From: Ruegeria marisrubri
GTDB lineage: Bacteria; Pseudomonadota; Alphaproteobacteria; Rhodobacterales; Rhodobacteraceae
NCBI RefSeq assembly: GCF_001507595.1
Contig: NZ_LQBQ01000039.1
Coordinates: 96,485-160,484 of the forward strand
Reading direction: 5' to 3'
DNA length: 64,000 bases
Below the pieces are notes generated by a model. It did not search any database and was not told the origin of the DNA. It saw only the letters and a list, made by a program, of their open reading frames with translations. A program made the translations under genes and the position numbers. The number at the start of each line of letters is the position of its first letter. The stretch's first letter is position 1. Below are positions 28,096-36,140 of this stretch, in pieces.

Positions 28096-29547
28096 TCAGG
28101 CCATGTGAAGTTTCACATATTCGAAATCGCCCGGCTTGTTGTCGATGCCGACCTTGGGCGGGGCGATCCAGCGCGCGTATTGGCCCGGCTCGTAGCAGGG
28201 CTTCATCAGCGACTGGATGAAATCCCCATCCGCATGGGTGGGCAGCCATTCGGGCATCCCCTTGTCATATTCCGCCCCGCTGACCATCTTGCCCTCGGGA
28301 TCGAACAGCTTGTCTGCAAAGACGCCGATCTTGCGATGGAAGGCCTCGTGCGGCAGCTTCAACTCGAAATCGATGCCATGCTTTTCGATGATCTTGTTCC
28401 AGCGTCCGACGCCGCCCGCGGCATCCTTGGTGTAGTCGTCGCGCAGGCGCATGTTGATCGCTGTCAGGGCCGGAACCTCTTTCTGCACCGCCTTGCCGTC
28501 TTCCAGGTCCCAGACCGTGTAGGTGTCGTGCTGCAACTGGTGGTCGTCGGTCAGGCGGTTTTCCATGTAACGGCCCTTGATGCCCGCGTTGAAGGCATTG
28601 GCGGCGTTGGTCGAAACCTCCTGCCCGAACAGGTCCAGTGACAGGGTGTAGTGCAGGTTCAGCTTTTTCTGGATCAGCGGCAGGTCGATCACGCCCAGGG
28701 CGCGGATCCTGCCCACGTCATAGGGGTCGTCGATGCCGTTTTCCTTCATCACCTCGCAGGTGCGCTGGATGGTGCGGCCCACGCCGGTTTCGCCGACGAA
28801 CATGTGATGCGCCTCTTCGGTCAGCATGAAGCGGCAGGTGCGGCTGAGCGGGTCAAAGCCGGATTGCGCCAGCGATTCCAGCTGCATCTTGCCGTCGCGG
28901 TCGGTGAAATAGGTGAACATGAAGAAGGACAGCCAGTCGGGCGTTTCCTCGTTGAAGGCGCCCAGCATCCGCGGCGCCTCTTCCGAGCCGGACTGGCGGC
29001 GCAGCAGGTCATCGGCTTCTTCGCGGCCATCGCGGCCGAAATATTTGTGCAGCAGATAGACCATGGCCCACAGGTGGCGGCCCTCTTCGACATTCACCTG
29101 GAACAGGTTGCGCATGTCATAAAGCGACGGCGCGGTCAGCGCCAGCAGGCGCTGCTGTTCGACCGAGGCCGGTTCGGTGTCGCCCTGGATCACGATCAGG
29201 CGCTTGAGCAGGTTGCGGTATTCGCCCGGAACCTCCTGCCATGCAGGCTCGCCCTTGTGCTCGCCGCAGGGGATCACCCGGTCCTCGACCTGAGGGGCCA
29301 GCAGCACGCCCCAGCGATATTCGGGCATCTTCACATAGTCGAACTTGGCCCAGCCCTTGGGATCGACGCTGACGGCGGTGCGCAGATAGACCAGCGATTC
29401 CTGGAAGTTCTGCGGGATCAGCTTGTTCCACCAGTCGATATAGCCGGGGTGCCATTTCTCCAGCGCCTTCAGCACCTTCTTGTCCTGGCTCAGGCCCACG
29501 TTGTTGGGGATCTGGGTGTCATAGCTTACGTTGATCAGGTCGAGCAT
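28096..29547 (-). CDS. boxB: Benzoyl-CoA 2,3-epoxidase oxygenase subunit BoxB
   Basis: A 483-residue class I di-iron protein that epoxidises benzoyl-CoA with O2, using electrons from BoxA. Di-iron ligand motifs of the E-x2-H type are visible at E155-x2-H158 (NVEEGRHLWAMVYLLHKYF) and E244-x2-H247 or E245-x2-H248 (LTEEAHHMFVGETGVG). Length agrees with known BoxB proteins. It sits 29 bases after boxC and 119 bases before the small four-cysteine gene, all on the minus strand. Confidence 0.96.
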   Translation of the reverse strand: MLDLINVSYDTQIPNNVGLSQDKKVLKALEKWHPGYIDWWNKLIPQNFQESLVYLRTAVSVDPKGWAKFDYVKMPEYRWGVLLAPQVEDRVIPCGEHKGEPAWQEVPGEYRNLLKRLIVIQGDTEPASVEQQRLLALTAPSLYDMRNLFQVNVEEGRHLWAMVYLLHKYFGRDGREEADDLLRRQSGSEEAPRMLGAFNEETPDWLSFFMFTYFTDRDGKMQLESLAQSGFDPLSRTCRFMLTEEAHHMFVGETGVGRTIQRTCEVMKENGIDDPYDVGRIRALGVIDLPLIQKKLNLHYTLSLDLFGQEVSTNAANAFNAGIKGRYMENRLTDDHQLQHDTYTVWDLEDGKAVQKEVPALTAINMRLRDDYTKDAAGGVGRWNKIIEKHGIDFELKLPHEAFHRKIGVFADKLFDPEGKMVSGAEYDKGMPEWLPTHADGDFIQSLMKPCYEPGQYARWIAPPKVGIDNKPGDFEYVKLHMA

Positions 29548-29576
29548 GTCTTTCCTCCGCTAGAGGCCCAAGCCCC

Positions 29577-31238
29577 TCAGACTCGTTCCATGTTGAATTC
29601 GCCGCGCAGGCCGGTGCCATAGCGCTGCAGCGCCCCGTCGGGGCCAACCGCGTTCGGGCGCTGGAAGATCCAGTTCTGCCAGGCGGTCAGCCTGCCAAAG
29701 ATCCGGGTCTCCATCGTCTCGGGGCCGGCAAAGCGCAGGTTCGCCTCCATCCCCGTCATCGCATCAGGCGAGAAGCTGGCGCGTTCCTCGAGGAACACGC
29801 GCACCTCGTCCTCCCAGTCGATATCGTCCAGTGCATAGGTCACGAGGCCAAGTTCCTCGGCCTCGTCGGCCTCCAGCGCGTCCCCGACCCGGCCCTTCAG
29901 TCGCTCAACGGCCTCCGGTTCGCCCCAGAACCGCGTGGCGAGCCGCGACAGGTCGTTGCCCATCGGGTAGGTGCCGAAATTGCCGCCGCTCAGCGTGACG
30001 GTCGCCAGCGGGCGGTTGTCGCCCTCGAACTCTTCGAGCATCATGTAGGACCGGTCCACGGCCCAGAGCAGTTCGGCCAGAACGCCGGCATAGCACGAGC
30101 CGTGCTCGACCAGCGCCACCAGGCTGCGCGAGGTCATGTCGACGCGTTTGAGCACCCGTTTCCAGTATTGCAGGATCTCGTTGGCCAGCCAGTTGTCCTT
30201 GTTGTCCAGCAGCAGCCTTTCATGGGCCAGCACGCGGGCCGGGTCGCCCTGTGTCTGGAACACGATCAGCCCCAGTTCGCGTTCGTTCAGGCGCAGATGC
30301 AGGATGGCGTCGTCCAACTCGCGGGCCAGACGCAGCAGCCACGACTGCGCCCCCTGCGCCTGCAACGCATCCGTATCGGCGGGCGCGTCCTCTTCCGGGC
30401 CCTTGATGGTGACGGTCGCGCGTCCGGCACCGCGGTCGATCGCGACTTCGACAGTCGAATAGGTCACCGATCCGTCGTCGTGGAAAGTTCTCGACAGCGG
30501 CTCCAGCACGATGCCTTTCAATCCCGATGGCTTGGGCGAGGCCTCGGCAAATTCGCGGGCGCGCTGATGCACCACCTCGTCGAATTTCGAGTTCGGGGCG
30601 ATTTCGTCCACCAGTTTCCAGTCAACCGCGCGCTGGCCGCGCACCCCTTCCTCGACCGAGCAGAACACGTCGGCCAGATCGCGGCGCACCTTGCGCTTGT
30701 CCGTCACGCGGGTCAGGCCGCCGGTGCCGGGCAGCACCGCCAGCAGCGGCACCTCGGGCAGGGCCACCGAGGACGAGGTGTCATTCGTCAGGATGATGTA
30801 GTTGCAGGCCAGCGCGAGCTCATAGCCGCCGCCCGCGCAGGAGCCCTTGACCGCCGCGATGTATTTCTGCCCCGAATCCATCTCGGCCGCCTCGTAGGTG
30901 TTGCGGGTCTCGTTGGTGAACTTGCAGAAGTTGACCTTGTGCGCATGGCTGGCGCCGCCCAGCATCCGGATATTGGCCCCGGCGCAGAACACGCGATCCT
31001 TGGCCGATTGCATCACCACGACCTTCACCTCGGGGTGCTCGAACCGCATCCGCTGAACGATGTCCGCCAGCTCGATATCGACGCCCAGGTCATAGGAGTT
31101 CAGCTTGAGCTCGTAGCCGGGAAACAGCCCGCCCTGTTCGTCCACATCCATGAAGAGGTTGGCGACCTCACCATCATATTCAACGCGCCAGTGGCGGTAT
31201 TTCGAGGGGTCGGTCTGAAAGTCGATGCGTTGGGTCAT
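29577..31238 (-). CDS. boxC: 2,3-epoxybenzoyl-CoA dihydrolase BoxC
   Basis: A 553-residue enoyl-CoA-hydratase-family enzyme of double length. It opens the epoxide ring of 2,3-epoxybenzoyl-CoA and cleaves C-C to give 3,4-dehydroadipyl-CoA semialdehyde and formate. Crotonase features are the oxyanion-hole region AGANIRMLGGASHAHKVNF (~ 87-105) and the segment GSCAGGGYELALACNYI (~ 132-148). The ATG at 31238 follows GAGGAACCCGG. It is the first of boxC-boxB-small-boxA-boxR and lies directly downstream of several TGCA repeats. Confidence 0.95.
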   Translation of the reverse strand: MTQRIDFQTDPSKYRHWRVEYDGEVANLFMDVDEQGGLFPGYELKLNSYDLGVDIELADIVQRMRFEHPEVKVVVMQSAKDRVFCAGANIRMLGGASHAHKVNFCKFTNETRNTYEAAEMDSGQKYIAAVKGSCAGGGYELALACNYIILTNDTSSSVALPEVPLLAVLPGTGGLTRVTDKRKVRRDLADVFCSVEEGVRGQRAVDWKLVDEIAPNSKFDEVVHQRAREFAEASPKPSGLKGIVLEPLSRTFHDDGSVTYSTVEVAIDRGAGRATVTIKGPEEDAPADTDALQAQGAQSWLLRLARELDDAILHLRLNERELGLIVFQTQGDPARVLAHERLLLDNKDNWLANEILQYWKRVLKRVDMTSRSLVALVEHGSCYAGVLAELLWAVDRSYMMLEEFEGDNRPLATVTLSGGNFGTYPMGNDLSRLATRFWGEPEAVERLKGRVGDALEADEAEELGLVTYALDDIDWEDEVRVFLEERASFSPDAMTGMEANLRFAGPETMETRIFGRLTAWQNWIFQRPNAVGPDGALQRYGTGLRGEFNMERV

Positions 31239-31264
31239 TCCGGGTTCCTCATTGGGCGATAGGG

Positions 31265-31318
31265 TGCACTTTAATGCTCAAATTCCATGTGAGCAAGGCG
31301 ATTTAGCAAAATAGTGCA
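31265..31318. promoter_or_regulatory. Probable BoxR operators upstream of boxC
   Basis: Two near-matches to TGCA-N6-TGCA occur in the A+T-rich boxC leader: TGCA-CTTTAA-TGCT at 31265-31278 and AGCA-AAATAG-TGCA at 31305-31318. A perfect copy lies further upstream at 31392. Half-sites spaced by one DNA turn fit binding by a dimeric XRE regulator. BoxR/BzdR recognition of TGCA repeats is from published work on the family as I recall it; the sites here are read from the sequence. Confidence 0.55.
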
Positions 31319-31350
31319 TATAAAATATAGTTTGAAAACATGAGATTACC

Positions 31351-31836
31351 CTAAATTGTCCCGTTTGAGCAAAATCCATGATACTCATCAGTGCAATATA
31401 TTGCAGTTGTCGTGAGTCGCCTTTTCGCCTTCTTGGCTCGGCGCGTTAGGTCCGCGACATCCACGCCCATTATCCGTGCCTCTGTCTGGCAGGCGCCAAG
31501 CAGCTCGACCGTCAGGTCATAGAGGCGCAACGCTGCCTGCGGACGCTCCATCCGTTCCTTGAGCGCGGCGTTGGAGAGCTGGATACAAGCCTGAACGAAC
31601 CGCCTTTCAGCGGAGTTGGGCGGCAGGTGCATCCAGACCGGCTCCCACACTTCATGCGCCTCCCAGAAAAACCCGTTCTCGAACAGGGTCCAGCCGATGC
31701 GCCAGGCCTCCGAGGCGGCGATGTCCGCTATGCTCATTCCGGCCGTCACCGTGTCGCGGATCGCCGCGAAAGCATCCTCGGGGTGGCGGGCGGTGCGACC
31801 CGGCACATAGGCGGATATGGGCGGCGCGCATCCCAT
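31351..31836 (-). CDS. DUF309-family protein in the box cluster
   Basis: A 161-residue protein with the DUF309 core at about residues 47-95: WTLFENGFFWEAHEVWEPVW, then SAERRFVQACIQLSNAALK. The conserved FEAHEVWE-type block and the downstream helix are intact. Its biochemical role is unknown. It starts 3 bases after the stop of the alpha/beta hydrolase gene, so it belongs to the ligase-hydrolase transcript. Its last ~20 codons (ending near AIYCTDEYHGFCSNGTI) contain a perfect TGCA-N6-TGCA operator candidate, so the 3' end of the gene doubles as regulatory DNA for boxC. Confidence 0.75.
   Translation of the reverse strand: MGCAPPISAYVPGRTARHPEDAFAAIRDTVTAGMSIADIAASEAWRIGWTLFENGFFWEAHEVWEPVWMHLPPNSAERRFVQACIQLSNAALKERMERPQAALRLYDLTVELLGACQTEARIMGVDVADLTRRAKKAKRRLTTTAIYCTDEYHGFCSNGTI
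31392..31405. promoter_or_regulatory. Perfect TGCA-N6-TGCA palindrome inside the end of the DUF309 gene
   Basis: TGCA-ATATAT-TGCA is a perfect 14-base palindrome. It lies within the last codons of the DUF309 gene, about 155 bases upstream of the boxC start. It is the best single match to the BoxR-type half-site arrangement in the window, so it is probably a real operator despite its coding location. Confidence 0.6.
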
Positions 31837-31839
31837 CGG

Positions 31840-32658
31840 TCAGGCCGGAACCACCTCGGCCGCCTCGATGCGCAGCAGCCGGGCGCAGTATTCGCCGACC
31901 GCATCGAGGGTTTCCTTCGGCGCTTCCAGATGCGGCGCGTGTTTGCAGTCGAGAATTGCGGTGTCCACCGGGCAATAGGCGCGGGTTTCGATCTCTTCGA
32001 TCTGGGCGAGCGTGCCGTACTGGTCGCCGCGCCCCTGGACGACAAGGATCGGCACGCGGATATAGTCGATCACGTCGGCGACGTTCCAATCCTCGAAGCC
32101 GGGATCCAGCCAGGTGTCGCACCAGCCGCGAAAGGCACCTTCGGGGTCGCGGTGATACTTCGCCATTTTCTCTTTCAGGTCGGTCGTCGCGAAGGTCTCG
32201 CGCGCGCGGGCGATCTCGGCCAGCCCCATCTCCTCGGTGAAGAAATGCGGCGCCTCGAGGATCAGGCCGCGCACCCGGTGGTCCTCGACGCTGCCGGCAT
32301 AGATGGCGGCGATGGTGGCGCCGTCGGAATGCCCGAACAGGATGCAGCGTCGGATGCCGGCCTGATCCAGAACATGCGGCAGCACGTCGATGGCCTCGCG
32401 CGTCATGAAATCCAGCGGGCGGGGCAGATCGACCGGATCCGACTGGCCATAGCCCTGTCGGGAATAGGCCAGCACGCCCAGGCCGGTCTGCACCGACAGG
32501 ATTTCCGGGAAGTCACGCCACAGGCCGACGCAGCCCAGCCCTTCGTGCAGCAGGATGATGGTCGGTGCCTCGGAGGGCGGCGGGCCGTAGCAGGCGTATT
32601 CCAGCGCGACGCCGTTCACCGTCATCGGTTCGGCCGGGTTCTGGCTCCAATCGACCAT
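31840..32658 (-). CDS. Alpha/beta hydrolase of the benzoate cluster
   Basis: A 272-residue alpha/beta hydrolase. The oxyanion-hole segment LLHEGLG is at ~37-43, the nucleophile elbow GHSDG gives S111, the acid is probably D212 (QGRGDQYG), and the base H240 (CKHAPHLEAP). Start ATG 32658 shares one base with the TGA of the benzoate-CoA ligase (TGATG), indicating translational coupling. Candidate roles are a thioesterase or a lactone/ester hydrolase acting on a pathway intermediate or releasing trapped CoA. The exact substrate is not evident. Confidence 0.8.
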   Translation of the reverse strand: MVDWSQNPAEPMTVNGVALEYACYGPPPSEAPTIILLHEGLGCVGLWRDFPEILSVQTGLGVLAYSRQGYGQSDPVDLPRPLDFMTREAIDVLPHVLDQAGIRRCILFGHSDGATIAAIYAGSVEDHRVRGLILEAPHFFTEEMGLAEIARARETFATTDLKEKMAKYHRDPEGAFRGWCDTWLDPGFEDWNVADVIDYIRVPILVVQGRGDQYGTLAQIEEIETRAYCPVDTAILDCKHAPHLEAPKETLDAVGEYCARLLRIEAAEVVPA

Positions 32659-34187
32659 CAGCTGTCCTCCCGCAGTTTGAAGCGCTGGATCTTGCCCGTG
32701 GCGGTCTTGGGCAAGTCTTCGACAAAGTCGATCCAGCGGGGATATTTCCACTTGCCGACCTTTTCCTTGACGAAGTCTCGCAGCTCGTCGGCCAGCCCGT
32801 CCGTTTCAACCTGTTTGAGAACGATGTAGGCCTTGGGCTTTTCCAGTCCATCCCGGTCGCGCGCCGCGACCACGGCGGCCTCCAGAACCGCAGGGTGCGC
32901 GACCAGCGCCTGTTCGACCTCGAAGGGCGACACCCAGATGCCCGAGACCTTGAACATGTCGTCGGTCCGGCCGCAGTAGACATAGCGCCCGTCTTCGGTC
33001 AGCTCATACTTGTCGCCGGTTCGGGTCCATTCGCCCTCGAAGGTGGCGCGGCTCTTGTCGCGCTTGTTCCAGTATCCATCCGCTGCCGAAGCGCCCCGGA
33101 CCAGCAGTTCGCCAAGTCCGCCAACCCCCACATCCGCGCCGTTCTCATCCACCAAGCGTACCTCGTATCCCGGCACCGGCCGGCCCGACGTGCCATAGGC
33201 CACGTCCCCCGGCGCGTTCGACAGGAAGATGTGCAGCATCTCGGTCGAGCCGACACCGTCGAGAATATCGACGCCCCAGAGCCGCTGCCAGCTGCGCCCG
33301 ATCTCTTCGGGCAGGGCCTCGCCCGCCGATATGCAGCGGCGCAGCTTCACATCCGGCACGCCCTGGCTTTCAAGCTGCGCTACCATCGCGGCATAGAGCG
33401 TCGGCACACCGCAAAAGATCGTGGGTCTTTCGGTGGCGATGATGTCGATCACGCCATCGGGGGTGGGGCGTCCGTTGAACAGCACGGTTTCGGCCCCGAC
33501 CGACATCGGGAAGGTCATGGCGTTGCCCAGCCCGTAGGCAAAGAACAGTTTGGCGGCGGAAAAGATCACGTCGCCCGGTTCGATCTGAAGAACCTGCGCG
33601 CCGTAGGTGTCCGCGGTGGCCTTGAGGCTGGCGTGAACGTGCCGCACGCCCTTTGGCTGGCCCGTGGAGCCCGAGGAATAGAGCCAGAAAGCCACGTCAT
33701 CTTCCGATGCTTCGACCGCAGGGGAAGGTTCAGCGCCTTCCATGAAATCGGCAAAGCTCTGAGCCCCCTCGGGCGCGGTTCCGATCACCACGATCCGGTG
33801 CAGATGCGGTGAGGCTTCGGCGGCGGGCTGCACCACCGGCCAAAGCTCTTCGGAAACGAACAGGCAGGAGGCGCGGCTGTCGTTGAGGATGGTTTCATAG
33901 ACCGGGGTTGCCAAAAGCGTGTTGAGCGGAACGGGCACCACCCCGGCCTTGAGGCAGCCCCAGAAGATCTGGGGAAATTCCAGTTGGTCCAGAACCAGCA
34001 TCGCGGCGCGGGATTCGCGCGGGATTTCGGCGTGGGCAAGGGCGCCGGAAACGCGGTCGGACGCGTCGGCCAGTTCGCCATATGTCATGGTTCTCTTCTG
34101 CCCGGCGGCCTCGCGAAAGGCCGGTCGGTCTCCGTTCCCGTCGCGCAGATGCCGGTCAACAAAATACAGCGCGGCGTTTCCGCTCAT
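32658..34187 (-). CDS. Benzoate-CoA ligase
   Basis: A 509-residue acyl-adenylate-forming enzyme that activates benzoate (or a related aromatic acid) to its CoA thioester, the entry step of the box pathway. The ATP loop SSGSTGQPKG is at ~168-177, the motif GSTEMLH near 306, the hinge YVYCGRTDDMFKVSG near 401-415, and the catalytic lysine in KTATGKIQRF near the C-terminus. ATG 34187 is chosen since AGGGGAGGATCGAGG lies just upstream; a longer frame to 34316 runs into the operator region. The family is shared by BclA, BadA and 4-hydroxybenzoate ligases; context selects benzoate. Confidence 0.9.
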   Translation of the reverse strand: MSGNAALYFVDRHLRDGNGDRPAFREAAGQKRTMTYGELADASDRVSGALAHAEIPRESRAAMLVLDQLEFPQIFWGCLKAGVVPVPLNTLLATPVYETILNDSRASCLFVSEELWPVVQPAAEASPHLHRIVVIGTAPEGAQSFADFMEGAEPSPAVEASEDDVAFWLYSSGSTGQPKGVRHVHASLKATADTYGAQVLQIEPGDVIFSAAKLFFAYGLGNAMTFPMSVGAETVLFNGRPTPDGVIDIIATERPTIFCGVPTLYAAMVAQLESQGVPDVKLRRCISAGEALPEEIGRSWQRLWGVDILDGVGSTEMLHIFLSNAPGDVAYGTSGRPVPGYEVRLVDENGADVGVGGLGELLVRGASAADGYWNKRDKSRATFEGEWTRTGDKYELTEDGRYVYCGRTDDMFKVSGIWVSPFEVEQALVAHPAVLEAAVVAARDRDGLEKPKAYIVLKQVETDGLADELRDFVKEKVGKWKYPRWIDFVEDLPKTATGKIQRFKLREDS

Positions 34188-34267
34188 CCTCGATCCTCCC
34201 CTGTGCGGCGCCGAGGGGTGCGCTCGGGTCGTCATTGGGCGAATCCCGCGCGCGTTCCTCTTTGCGG

Positions 34268-34341
34268 TGCAATAATGCATCCCGCGCACAAATATGCAAG
34301 ATAATGCAGTTTTCACAATCGGGAATCTGCAGTTTACTGCA
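34268..34341. promoter_or_regulatory. Array of phased TGCA half-sites in front of the benzoate-CoA ligase
   Basis: This A+T-rich leader holds seven TGCA or near-TGCA half-sites. They are TGCA at 34268, 34276, 34295, 34305, 34328 and 34338, plus CGCA at 34285. Those at 34285, 34295 and 34305 repeat every 10 bases, and those at 34328 and 34338 form a clean TGCA-GTTTAC-TGCA. The last pair overlaps the stop codon of the upstream ligase gene (34334-34336). The density fits a strongly repressed BoxR-controlled promoter. Confidence 0.65.
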
Positions 34342-36121
34342 CAAAAATGACCGCCGGGTCCTTCGGAGAGTAAAGACGTTCCAACTCGGCCGCGCGCAAA
34401 TCCAGCAGCTTGCGGAAATTCAGGTTGCCCTTGGCCGTGATCTCTCCCTCCGCCATCGAAGGCGGCTCGGACAGGATGAGCGCGCGGGTGATGCGGGCCG
34501 ACGAGCCCTTGTCTCCGTTCGCCTCTGCCAGGCGCGCCGCGATGTCCTGCGCCTGCTGTCCGGGCAGCAGCGCACCGCCCTCGGGCGCCAACCCTTCGGC
34601 CAAGGCGGGCGTCGGCACGATCATCACTCCCAGTTCGGTTCGACCCTCGCCGGTGATGACCACGTCCGCGGCCAGCGGAGCGAGGGCGACCAATAGCTCA
34701 AGCCGCAACGCCGCCGCCCGGACCCAGATGCCCGAGGCAAGTTTGAAGTCCTCCGACATCCGCCCGGCAAAGCGCAGGCCCCGGTTCACGTCCTCCGGAT
34801 CGACCAGCGCCATCGCGTCGCCGCTGCAAAAGAACCCATCCTCGTCAAAGGCCTCGGCGGTCTTTTCCGGGTCGCGATAGTAGCCCGGAAAGATGTTCGG
34901 TCCCTTGACCCGGACCTCGTAGCGGTCGCCCTGTTCCGGTACCAGTTTCACGGTGATGCCGGGCAGCGGCACGCCGACGATTCCCGGCAGGTTGGCGGGG
35001 AAGTGCTGGAAGATGCAGGCGGGCGCGGTTTCGGTCATGCCCCAGCAGGTGGTGATCAGCGGCGCCTCGTCGCGCACCTCCTGCGCCATGTCGCTGAGGT
35101 CCTGCCAGACATCGGGTGCCAGCGAGGCGCCGGCATAGAACAGCATGTCGAGATCGGCAAAGAAGTTCCGCTTCAGGCGCTCGTCGCGTCGCATCTCGTC
35201 GCGCAGCCGCGCATAGCCGACCGGCACGTTGTAGGCGATGGTCCCGTTCATGAGCCGGTTGTTTTCAAAGGTCTTGCCGATCAGCGCGGGCAGAGGCTTG
35301 CCGCCGTCGATATACAGCGCCCCGCCAAAGGCAAGCATCTGGTTGAAATTGTTCGAGCCGCCAAAGACGTGGTTCCAGGGCAGCCAGTCCACCAGCCGGG
35401 GCGGGCGTTCGGACAGGAACGGCAGGGCCTGCTCATACTGAGCCTGGTTGGCGCAAAGCATCGCCTGCGTCGTCACCACGCCCTTGGGGGCCGAGGTGGA
35501 CCCCGAGGTCATCAGGATCTTGGCCACCGTATCCGGACCCACCCTTGCGTTGGCCGCGTCAATGTCGGCGCCCTCTGCCATCAGGTCCGAGAGCAGCGAC
35601 ATGCCGTTTCCGGCGTTCCGGCCCACCACGATCTGGCGGCCAGCCATCTGTTCCATCGACAGGGCGGCGGCAAAGCCTTCGCCGTCTTCGGCAAAGACCA
35701 TCGCCGGGTCGATCAGGGTCAGGACGTGGTGCAGCTGTTTCAGGGCGCCGGGGATGAGCGAATATTGCTCGGCCACCGGCACCGTCGGGATGCCCACATA
35801 CTGCGCCGCCAGAGACAGCAGCCCGTGGGTGATGCTGTTGCCCGACAGGATCAGGATGGGGGTTTCTTTATTCAGCCCGCGCGCCAGCAGACCCGCCGCC
35901 AGCGCCCTCACCTGCTCCAGAGCCTCGCCATACCGCAACTCGCGCCAGCCCGGGCCGCTGCGTTCGGCCAGAAACACCGCGTCGGGTCGCTCGTTGGCCC
36001 AGTGATGCAGCCAGTCGGTCGTCTTGCGGACCGGCTCGGGCAGCGGATGGGCGGATCGCAGCAGGATGACGCCGTCCCCGGCATCCTCGCGGATCACATC
36101 ATGCGCGACGTAACCTGCCAT
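34334..36121 (-). CDS. Feruloyl-CoA-synthetase-like aryl-CoA ligase
   Basis: A 595-residue AMP-forming ligase resembling feruloyl-CoA synthetases (Fcs) more than benzoate ligases. The ATP loop MTSGSTSAPKGV is at ~203-214, the WGMTETAP motif near 362-369, and the C-terminal segment GEITAKGNLNFRKLL carries the catalytic Lys. It differs clearly from the ligase just downstream, so the locus encodes two unlike aryl-CoA ligases. It may activate a hydroxycinnamate or another aromatic acid that is then shortened to benzoyl-CoA. ATG 36121 follows ACGGAGGACAAT. It lies between the TRAP transporter and the BoxR operator array. Confidence 0.85.
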   Translation of the reverse strand: MAGYVAHDVIREDAGDGVILLRSAHPLPEPVRKTTDWLHHWANERPDAVFLAERSGPGWRELRYGEALEQVRALAAGLLARGLNKETPILILSGNSITHGLLSLAAQYVGIPTVPVAEQYSLIPGALKQLHHVLTLIDPAMVFAEDGEGFAAALSMEQMAGRQIVVGRNAGNGMSLLSDLMAEGADIDAANARVGPDTVAKILMTSGSTSAPKGVVTTQAMLCANQAQYEQALPFLSERPPRLVDWLPWNHVFGGSNNFNQMLAFGGALYIDGGKPLPALIGKTFENNRLMNGTIAYNVPVGYARLRDEMRRDERLKRNFFADLDMLFYAGASLAPDVWQDLSDMAQEVRDEAPLITTCWGMTETAPACIFQHFPANLPGIVGVPLPGITVKLVPEQGDRYEVRVKGPNIFPGYYRDPEKTAEAFDEDGFFCSGDAMALVDPEDVNRGLRFAGRMSEDFKLASGIWVRAAALRLELLVALAPLAADVVITGEGRTELGVMIVPTPALAEGLAPEGGALLPGQQAQDIAARLAEANGDKGSSARITRALILSEPPSMAEGEITAKGNLNFRKLLDLRAAELERLYSPKDPAVIFVQ

Positions 36122-36140
36122 ATTGTCCTCCGTTGCGGTG

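Noticed and set aside
27977..28249. N-terminal extension of the four-cysteine small protein
   Set aside because: The extension overlaps the end of boxB and lacks a ribosome site; ATG 27976 begins the plausible protein.
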